Of a stretch of 6,045 nucleotides of DNA, positions 1-4,733 are shown piece by piece. Below the pieces are notes generated by a model. That model was not told the DNA's origin. It did no database searches and saw only the letters and a program-made list of their open reading frames with translations. The translations under genes were made by a program, and so were the position numbers. The stretch is taken from the NCBI GenBank assembly GCA_905236085.1, contig CAJOOD010000169.1, forward strand, positions 1 through 6,045, given 5' to 3'. How positions within the stretch are numbered: the first letter of the stretch is position 1; every line of letters starts with the position of its first letter. This stretch comes from an uncultured Bacilli bacterium. GTDB taxonomy: Bacteria; Bacillota_I; Bacilli_A; RFN20; CAG-826.

Positions 1-17
1 CAGCATTCATAAATCAT
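1..17 (-). CDS. possible 5' end of a minus-strand gene cut by the window edge
   Basis: A start codon (ATG at 17-15) opens a frame reading M-I-Y-E-C before the sequence ends, so nothing can be said about the product. The case for a gene is the ordered set of signals in front of it: an AAGGA ribosome binding site at 31-27, nine bases from the ATG, and a promoter-like -35/-10 pair at 77-49 that would give a leader of about 25 bases. An ATG at 27-25 is followed by a stop after six codons, and an ATG at 10-8 is too far from the AAGGA, so the ATG at 17 is the best choice. Only five codons are visible, so this is tentative. Confidence 0.33.
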
Positions 18-27
18 TAAATGACAT

Positions 28-89
28 CCTTAATATTCAATTGGATTAATTTTATCATTGATAAGGTTTGATAACAATTGATATTAAGG
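28..89. repeat. imperfect 15-bp inverted repeat, about 31-base spacer
   Basis: The left arm CCTTAATATTCAATTG (28-43) and the reverse complement of the right arm CAATTGATATTAAGG (75-89) are identical except for one extra T in the left arm. Inside the spacer, TTATCA (52-57) can pair with TGATAA at 69-74, which abuts the right arm, or with TGATAA at 59-64. One strand could thus fold into a stem of about 21 pairs with an 8-base bulge. The left arm contains the AAGG of the putative ribosome binding site at 31-27, and the right arm overlaps the putative -35 box. I see no flanking target-site duplication. It may be an operator pair, an RNA hairpin or a small degenerate mobile repeat. The repeat itself is plain in the sequence; its role is inference. 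Confidence 0.7.
49..77 (-). promoter_or_regulatory. putative sigma-A promoter of the left-edge gene
   Basis: Reading the minus strand, a -35-like TTGTTA (77-72; four of six consensus bases) is followed after 17 bases by TAAAAT (54-49; five of six), preceded by TGA, which makes an extended -10 (TGnTAnnnT). Transcription would begin near base 42, giving a leader of about 25 bases with AAGGA at 31-27. The spacing is right throughout, but the region is very AT-rich and such matches arise by chance. Confidence 0.42.
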
Positions 90-184
90 GTGATGGAACA
101 CTAAAGGTAATATTGTTAAGGTTTTATTTTAAATTATTGACAAGTCATAATGTTTTTGGCTATCCATTAGGATTTTATAATCCC

Positions 185-424
185 TCAATCATCAAAAGCG
201 GTCAATTCGTAGATATTGTTTGGATTAATCATTTGATAATCATCCATAGGAAAATGATATTTATTCACTAAATCGATGATATCTTCTCCTTTGATGTTTG
301 CCTTATAGACTAAGTTAGATATTGCCTTACCTTTATTCATCACTAACATCATTAATTCAATAAAGCCGTAAATCTTTATATTGATATCATCTTCTATTCC
401 TTTTATTAATACATATCGGCTCAT
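185..424 (-). CDS. hypothetical protein, 79 residues, translationally coupled to mnmA
   Basis: I do not recognise this protein. It has no Cys, no Trp and only one Arg. It carries slightly more acidic than basic residues (12 Asp/Glu against 8 Lys/Arg). A hydrophobic, methionine-rich stretch near residues 21-30 is too short and too close to charged residues to be a convincing membrane span, and there is no signal peptide, so a small soluble cytoplasmic protein is likely. It appears to be a real gene. Its ATG overlaps the TGA of mnmA as ATGA, and a strong AGGAGA site lies eight bases upstream inside the end of mnmA, the same sequence used by pdp. It is the last gene of the dtd-mnmA operon. Its position suggests a link to tRNA thiolation or translation, but this is guilt by association only. 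It could also be a lineage-specific orphan or a remnant of a longer gene. Confidence 0.75.
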   Translation of the reverse strand: MSRYVLIKGIEDDINIKIYGFIELMMLVMNKGKAISNLVYKANIKGEDIIDLVNKYHFPMDDYQMINPNNIYELTAFDD

Positions 425-1560
425 ATATCTATTCTCCTACCATCTTGATAGACTTCTTTTATCAGTCCTCCACCTAAGCATACATCTTTATCATATAATA
501 CACATGCTTGACCAGTCGTAACGGATTTATAAGGCTCATCGAAGATAATTTCTAATCTATTATCATTTAAATAGTGAATATGAACAGGATTATCTTTTTG
601 TCTATAACGGAATTTAGCCATAATAGAAGCGCCTTCTTGAGGCTTATAGGTGATGAAATTCAAAGTATCTATGATACATGATGTAGAATATAAATATTTA
701 TTTTCATCGCCAGAAGCAACATAAACAATATTCTTTTTTACATCCTTTTTAACCACAAACCAGCCTTTAGCTTCTTCTCCAGATATTCCACCTATATTAA
801 GACCTTTTCTTTGTCCAATAGTGTAATACATGGAGCCTTCGTGATGACCAATAATTCTATTTTTTTCAATATCAACAATATCGCCTTTATTAGCGGGAAG
901 ATAATTTTTTAAGAATTCTTTAAAATTTCTTTCTCCAATAAAACATACTCCTGTGCTATCTTTTTTATCCATGACACTCTCTAGATCTAGTTCGTGAGCT
1001 ATTTTTCTAACTTCACTTTTTGCAATATCCCCTAAAGGGAATAAGGCATGTGATAATTGTTCTTGAGATATCTGCGATAAGAAATATGTTTGATCTTTAT
1101 TTTGATCAAATGATTTTAATAAATAGGCTAAGCCATCTCTATTTTCTTTTTTAGCGTAATGCCCCATAGCGATAATATCAAAACTTTTTTCTTTAGCGAA
1201 ATTTAAAAAAGCATCAAATTTAATATATTTATTGCAGAATATATCTGGATTAGGTGTTCTTCCTTCTTCATATTCTTTTAAGAAATATGTAAAGACATAA
1301 TCCCAATATTCTTTCACAAAATCTATTCTAAGGATGGGGATATTTAATTTTTTAGCCACTAAACAAGCATCATCCCAATCTTTTTCTTGTGGACATTGAT
1401 TTTGATTTAAAGTGGGATTACCTAGATAATCATTATTAGCCAGAGCGTCCCAATTTCGCATAAAACAGGCGGTGACATCATAGCCTTGTTTTTGCAATAA
1501 ATAGGCCGCGACCGCGGAGTCCACGCCTCCAGAAAGTCCCACTAGTACTCTTTTTTCCAT
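421..1560 (-). CDS. mnmA: tRNA-specific 2-thiouridylase MnmA
   Basis: MnmA adds sulfur to position 2 of the wobble uridine U34 in tRNAs for Lys, Glu and Gln in the cytoplasm. It uses ATP to adenylate the base, and persulfide sulfur delivered from a cysteine desulfurase. The N-terminal PP-loop ATP-binding motif SGGVDS is at residues 10-15. The two catalytic cysteines are C109 (in NPDIFCNKYIKF) and C206 (in DSTGVCFIGE), 97 apart as are C102 and C199 of E. coli. KDQTYFLSQ (156-164) is the family's conserved tRNA-contact segment, and the C-terminal part is the usual beta-barrel region. The length of 379 is normal to slightly long, because of an insert near residues 38-60 relative to the E. coli protein. 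The start is canonical (MEKRVLVGLSGG) and lies inside the end of dtd, with only a weak GGA about 12 bases upstream. Translation probably depends on coupling to dtd. No cysteine desulfurase gene is adjacent in this window. Confidence 0.97.
   Translation of the reverse strand: MEKRVLVGLSGGVDSAVAAYLLQKQGYDVTACFMRNWDALANNDYLGNPTLNQNQCPQEKDWDDACLVAKKLNIPILRIDFVKEYWDYVFTYFLKEYEEGRTPNPDIFCNKYIKFDAFLNFAKEKSFDIIAMGHYAKKENRDGLAYLLKSFDQNKDQTYFLSQISQEQLSHALFPLGDIAKSEVRKIAHELDLESVMDKKDSTGVCFIGERNFKEFLKNYLPANKGDIVDIEKNRIIGHHEGSMYYTIGQRKGLNIGGISGEEAKGWFVVKKDVKKNIVYVASGDENKYLYSTSCIIDTLNFITYKPQEGASIMAKFRYRQKDNPVHIHYLNDNRLEIIFDEPYKSVTTGQACVLYDKDVCLGGGLIKEVYQDGRRIDI
433..438 (-). promoter_or_regulatory. ribosome binding site of the 79-residue ORF, inside mnmA
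   Basis: On the minus strand AGGAGA sits eight bases before the ATG at 424-422, within the last codons of mnmA. It is a near-perfect match to the anti-Shine-Dalgarno core. It is the main reason for accepting the small downstream ORF as a gene and for choosing its start at the ATGA overlap. Confidence 0.72.
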
Positions 1561-2006
1561 AAATTATCACTATCCAATATGAGAGTAAAAGGACCATCAT
1601 TAATGGATTCTACTTTCATATCCGCTCCAAAGATACCGGTTTCGATATGATGATTATATCTAATAGTTAATTCTTCATTAAAATAATCATATAATCTCGA
1701 TGCTTCGCTCGGATTAAGGGCATCGATAAATGATGGTCTTCTTCCTTTTGAAGTATTGGCATATAAGGTAAATTGCGATACAGATAATATTTCTCCTTTA
1801 ATGGTTTCAATATCTAAATTAATATTTCTATTCTCATCAGCAAAACATCTTAATTTTAATATCTTATCGACCATTAAATCACATGTAGCCTCATTATCTC
1901 CATCACCAAAGCCCACTAAAAGGAGATATCCTCTAGCAATGGAGGCCACCAATTTATCATTTATTCTAACACTCGCTGAGTTAACGGTTTGTAAAATTAC
2001 TTTCAT
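1542..2006 (-). CDS. dtd: D-aminoacyl-tRNA deacylase (Dtd)
   Basis: Dtd hydrolyses D-amino acids (and glycine mischarged on tRNA-Ala) from tRNA, an RNA-based chiral proofreading step in the cytoplasm. It acts as a homodimer. The family's signatures are present: SQFTLY at residues 77-82, KGRRPSF at 87-93, GIFGADM at 124-130, and the Gly-cisPro proofreading motif as NDGPFT at 136-141 (G138-P139). The length of 154 is close to the usual 145-150, with a short charged tail (LWKKEY) encoded in the overlap with mnmA. The start MKVILQTVNSASV matches the family's N terminus. No Shine-Dalgarno sequence precedes it, and an extended -10 lies only 12 bases upstream, so the mRNA may be nearly leaderless. 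It is the first gene of a minus-strand operon whose next gene, mnmA, starts 19 bases before dtd ends. It diverges from rarA. Confidence 0.96.
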   Translation of the reverse strand: MKVILQTVNSASVRINDKLVASIARGYLLLVGFGDGDNEATCDLMVDKILKLRCFADENRNINLDIETIKGEILSVSQFTLYANTSKGRRPSFIDALNPSEASRLYDYFNEELTIRYNHHIETGIFGADMKVESINDGPFTLILDSDNLWKKEY

Positions 2007-2018
2007 AAATCGATTACT

Positions 2019-2027
2019 AATATAGCA
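2019..2027 (-). promoter_or_regulatory. extended -10 promoter of the dtd-mnmA operon
   Basis: The minus strand reads TGCTATATT: the TGn extension followed by a hexamer matching TATAAT at five of six positions. No good -35 box lies 16-18 bases upstream, which extended -10 promoters tolerate. Only 12 bases separate the hexamer from the dtd ATG, so RNA should start about 5-7 bases before the codon. Confidence 0.6.
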
Positions 2028-2042
2028 AATTTATTGATAAAT

Positions 2043-2051
2043 TGATATAAT
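2043..2051 (+). promoter_or_regulatory. extended -10 promoter of rarA
   Basis: TGATATAAT is a perfect extended -10 (TGn plus TATAAT at 2046-2051). No convincing -35 hexamer is found at 17 bases. The hexamer ends 13 bases before the rarA ATG, which predicts a start site near 2058 and a leader of roughly seven bases with no Shine-Dalgarno sequence. It lies back to back with the dtd promoter, the two hexamers being about 21 bases apart. Confidence 0.68.
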
Positions 2052-2064
2052 CAAAAAACGAAAT

Positions 2065-3336
2065 ATGAAATTTAATCAACCTCTCGCATATAAATTAAGA
2101 CCAAAAACCTTAGATGAGGTCATTGGACAAGTCGACTTAGTGGGTCCAAATGGCTTTTTAAGGAAATCAATAGAAACCAAAACGATGTTTTCTATTATTT
2201 TCTTTGGTCCTCCAGGATGTGGTAAGACTACAATCGCGGAAGCTTACGCTAATACGATGGGAGTAAAATATATCAAATTAAACGCTGTGACTTCTAATAA
2301 GAAAGATTTAGAAATGGCTATTGAAGAAGCTAAATTATTCTCTGAAGCCTTTATCATCATGGATGAAGTACATCGCTTAAATAAAGATAAGCAAGATATA
2401 TTATTACCATATATTGAAGATGGCTCTATCTATTTATTAGGTATGACCACCGCTAATCCATATATATCGATTAATAAAGCTATCCGTTCTAGAGTTCATC
2501 TATTAGAAGTTAAACATCTAAAAGAAGAAGAAATATATCAGGGATTAATTAGAGGTTTACATTCTAGTGATGGCATTAATGAAGCGATTAAAATTGAGGA
2601 TGATGCTTTAAAATATATCGCTAGATGTGCCGGCGGAGATATGCGCTTCGCTCTTAATTATTTAGAAGTTCTTGCCATGCATTCTAAAAAGGAATATTCC
2701 TTAAAAGATGTCGAAGACATCATCAAAGTCCCTAATTATTCCATGGATAAAGATGAAGACGAACATTATGATAATGTCTCGGCTTTACAAAAATCTATTC
2801 GTGGAAGCGATGTCGATGCCGCTTTATATTATCTAGCTAGATTGTGTGTATCTAATGATTTAGAATCTATTGCTCGTAGATTAATCGTAACTGCTTATGA
2901 AGATATTGGACTAGCTAATCCCGCCGCGGTGGATAGAGTTCATAACGCAATTGCTACTGCAAAAGATGTTGGATTTCCTGAAGCTATTATTCCTTTAGGC
3001 TTCGCCGTATGTGATTTAGCCTTATCTCCTAAATCTAAAACTGCAGCCTTATCCGTGGAAGATGCTTATAATTACGCTAAAGAGCATCCATTAGATGTCT
3101 TAGATTATCTTAGATTAACAAGAGTCAACGCTAAAGAAGAAGATTCATATCCTTATGATCGACCTGATTTATGGGAGAAGATACAATATCTACCCAATCA
3201 GATTAAAAATATGTCATTTTATAAATTATCAGAAAATTCTATGTCTAAATATCAAATGGCTTTAGATGAGAATTATAAAAGACTTAAAGGGATTAAGCGC
3301 ACGACTGATTTAGCCTCATTAAAGAAAAAGAAATAG
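2065..3336 (+). CDS. rarA: replication-associated recombination protein A (RarA/MgsA), AAA+ ATPase
   Basis: RarA (MgsA; related to yeast Mgs1 and human WRNIP1) is a tetrameric, DNA-dependent AAA+ ATPase related to clamp loaders. It acts at stalled replication forks and single-stranded gaps. The N terminus QPLAYKLRPKTLDEVIGQ is typical. Walker A is GPPGCGKT at residues 48-55, Walker B ends MDE at 99-101, sensor 1 is TTANP at 128-132, arginine-finger candidates are R141 and R143, and the sensor 2 region is GGDMR at 190-194. The C-terminal half carries the family block SIARRLIVTAYEDIGLANP (268-286) and LALSPKSK (318-325). The length of 423 is normal. The start is fixed by the N-terminal homology although no ribosome binding site precedes it. 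It is a single-gene unit: divergent from dtd, convergent with pdp. Its last codons (LASLKKKK, stop TAG) run into the shared terminator. Confidence 0.96.
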   Translation: MKFNQPLAYKLRPKTLDEVIGQVDLVGPNGFLRKSIETKTMFSIIFFGPPGCGKTTIAEAYANTMGVKYIKLNAVTSNKKDLEMAIEEAKLFSEAFIIMDEVHRLNKDKQDILLPYIEDGSIYLLGMTTANPYISINKAIRSRVHLLEVKHLKEEEIYQGLIRGLHSSDGINEAIKIEDDALKYIARCAGGDMRFALNYLEVLAMHSKKEYSLKDVEDIIKVPNYSMDKDEDEHYDNVSALQKSIRGSDVDAALYYLARLCVSNDLESIARRLIVTAYEDIGLANPAAVDRVHNAIATAKDVGFPEAIIPLGFAVCDLALSPKSKTAALSVEDAYNYAKEHPLDVLDYLRLTRVNAKEEDSYPYDRPDLWEKIQYLPNQIKNMSFYKLSENSMSKYQMALDENYKRLKGIKRTTDLASLKKKK

Positions 3337-3355
3337 CCACTGGGGCTATTTTTTT
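3319..3355. terminator. bidirectional intrinsic terminator between rarA and pdp
   Basis: AAATAGCC (3331-3338) pairs perfectly with GGCTATTT (3344-3351) around a five-base loop. On the plus strand the stem runs into seven T residues (3349-3355) and ends rarA. On the minus strand the stem is followed by a T-rich tract made by the complement of rarA's lysine codons (3330-3319), and it ends pdp. The rarA stop codon TAG (3334-3336) lies inside the stem. The gap between the two genes is only 23 bases, so one hairpin serving both is the economical reading. Confidence 0.88.
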
Positions 3356-3359
3356 ATAA

Positions 3360-4661
3360 TTAATGAATATATTCATGAACCACTGGAGGTATTTTGATTT
3401 CCTCCTCTGATATTTTAAAGGAATCATGAATATCTTGCTTGATTTTTAAATAATCTTTCTTATTGGTGTGGATGGTGCATAATTTTTCACCTTTTTTAAC
3501 ATAATCGCCCACTTTTTTATTTAAAACGATACCCGCGGACATATCGATGACATCTTCCATGGTTTCTCTACCTGCACCTAATCTCATCGCTGATTCCCCT
3601 ATTTCAAGACAATTAATTTCTTCGATATAGCCTTCTTTTTCACTATATACATCTTCGATGGTCTTAGATAATTCGAATTTTTCTGGATGTCTGATATAAG
3701 ATGGATCTCCACCTTGAGATGCAACAAATTCACATAATTTATTTAAAGCTTCCCCACTTGTAATCTTTTCTAATAATATTTCTCTAGCTTCATCCTTAGA
3801 TTTAACAATTTTAGCTTGTTCTAAAATAATAGACGAAGCTTCTAAACATAATTCCTGGAAATCTCTTGGTCCATGTCCATTTAATGTATCGATTGCTTCT
3901 TTAACTTCTAAAGCATTACCCACCGCTAAACCAAGAGGTTGTCTCATATCGGTTAATATCGCTCTCGTATCTCTTCCTAAGCCATTACCAATAGCGACCA
4001 TCTTCGAGGCCAATAGACGAGCTGAATCGATATTTTTCATGAAGGCACCGCTACCAAATTTGACATCCAATAAGATGCAATTTGAGCCTGATGCTAATTT
4101 TTTTGACATAATTGATGAGGCGATTAATGGTATAGATTCTACCGTACCAGTAACATCTCTAAGAGCGTATAATTTCTTATCAGCGGGCACCAGATTAGCG
4201 CTTTGGCCTAGGATAGCTATTCCTATTTTTTTCACTTGGGCAATCATTTCATCTTTAGATAGATTAATTCTCATACCAGGAATAGATTCCATTTTATCTA
4301 ATGTGCCACCTGTATGACCTAGGCCTCTACCTGACATCTTAGCTATCTTAGCACCACATGAGGCCACTAATGGGCCGACGACTAGTGATGTTTTATCACC
4401 AACTCCACCTGTGGAATGTTTATCGACGACTACTCCATCGACTTCACTTAGATCAATCGTATCTCCACTATGTTCCATGGCATCGCATAAATAAGCGGTT
4501 TCTTCATCACTCATTCCCTTAAATAAAACGGCCATAGTAAAGGCGGAAGCTTGATAATCTGGTATTTCACCATTGGTGTAACCTTTGATAAAATAATTTA
4601 TTTCTTCTTTTGATAATTCTCCACCATCTCTTTTTTTAATAATTAAATCTACCATTCGCAT
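3360..4661 (-). CDS. pdp: pyrimidine-nucleoside phosphorylase
   Basis: This enzyme reversibly cleaves uridine, thymidine and deoxyuridine with phosphate to free base and (deoxy)ribose 1-phosphate, in cytoplasmic nucleoside salvage. It is a homodimer of the thymidine/pyrimidine phosphorylase and glycosyltransferase family 3 fold. The N terminus MRMVDLIIKK matches Bacillus Pdp. Phosphate-loop residues are seen in KHSTGGVGD (81-89), with S110 and T120. The family signature SGRGLGHTGGTLDKMES spans 110-126. Pyrimidine-contact residues R168, S183 and K187 fall at the same numbers as in the Geobacillus enzyme. The C-terminal domain holds GAGRETMEDVIDMSAGIVL (362-380) and KVGDYVKKGE. The length of 433 is exactly usual. 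An AGGAGA site nine bases upstream fixes the start. It could be labelled deoA, but the sequence is closer to the broad-specificity Firmicutes type. No deoC, cdd or nucleoside transporter gene adjoins it here. Confidence 0.96.
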   Translation of the reverse strand: MRMVDLIIKKRDGGELSKEEINYFIKGYTNGEIPDYQASAFTMAVLFKGMSDEETAYLCDAMEHSGDTIDLSEVDGVVVDKHSTGGVGDKTSLVVGPLVASCGAKIAKMSGRGLGHTGGTLDKMESIPGMRINLSKDEMIAQVKKIGIAILGQSANLVPADKKLYALRDVTGTVESIPLIASSIMSKKLASGSNCILLDVKFGSGAFMKNIDSARLLASKMVAIGNGLGRDTRAILTDMRQPLGLAVGNALEVKEAIDTLNGHGPRDFQELCLEASSIILEQAKIVKSKDEAREILLEKITSGEALNKLCEFVASQGGDPSYIRHPEKFELSKTIEDVYSEKEGYIEEINCLEIGESAMRLGAGRETMEDVIDMSAGIVLNKKVGDYVKKGEKLCTIHTNKKDYLKIKQDIHDSFKISEEEIKIPPVVHEYIH

Positions 4662-4670
4662 AGTATTTTC

Positions 4671-4676
4671 TCTCCT
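4671..4676 (-). promoter_or_regulatory. ribosome binding site of pdp
   Basis: The minus strand reads AGGAGA followed by nine bases and the ATG at 4661-4659. This selects the first methionine of MRM over the second, which would be 15 bases away. It shows that the organism uses strong Shine-Dalgarno sites for some genes, in contrast to dtd, rarA and rsmF. Confidence 0.85.
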
Positions 4677-4694
4677 ATATGAAAAACAATAATA

Positions 4695-4703
4695 ATATTA
4701 CCA
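4695..4703 (-). promoter_or_regulatory. candidate extended -10 promoter of pdp
   Basis: The minus strand reads TGGTAATAT: a TGn extension and a hexamer with four of six consensus bases, including the key first two and last. RNA would start near 4688 and give a leader of about 27 bases that carries the AGGAGA site. A TTTACT (4725-4720) lies 19 bases upstream as a poor -35 candidate. The gap is very AT-rich, so this is a moderate call. Confidence 0.4.
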
Positions 4704-4715
4704 CACTTTTAAATC

Positions 4716-4731
4716 TAATAGTAAACTATTA
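4716..4731. repeat. 16-bp palindrome TAATAGT-AA-ACTATTA in the pdp/rsmF divergent gap
   Basis: Two perfect 7-base inverted arms (4716-4722 and 4725-4731) surround AA, ending two bases before the rsmF ATG and lying upstream of the candidate pdp -10. Its size and position suit an operator for a dimeric regulator acting on either gene. It is entirely low-complexity AT apart from one G and one C, so chance origin is quite possible. I do not match it to a known regulator's site. Confidence 0.4.
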
Positions 4732-4733
4732 AT

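Noticed and set aside
28..89. the inverted repeat as a MITE or the end of an insertion sequence
   Set aside because: No direct target-site duplication flanks the arms and no second copy is seen in the window, so a mobile origin is not supported here; regulatory readings are preferred.
133..157. terminator-like ATTATTGAC-AA-GTCATAAT followed by TTTTT on the plus strand
   Set aside because: The stem is AT-rich with a bulge and a two-base centre, no plus-strand gene lies upstream in the window, and on the minus strand (where a terminator for the dtd operon is wanted) the following bases are not T-rich.
170..183. small hairpin GGATT-TTAT-AATCC just after the 79-codon gene
   Set aside because: Only five pairs and no following T-run in the direction of transcription, so it is too weak to call a terminator.
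68..271. 67-codon plus-strand open frame
   Set aside because: It overlaps the well-supported 79-codon minus-strand gene, has no ribosome binding site, and its sequence is AT-rich filler with no recognisable motif.
1756..2025. 89-codon plus-strand open frame antisense to dtd
   Set aside because: It is a shadow of dtd: it lies over conserved dtd codons and has no start signals or known motif.
4039..4317. 92-codon plus-strand open frame antisense to pdp
   Set aside because: It mirrors the most conserved part of pdp, so its openness is explained by that gene's codon use.
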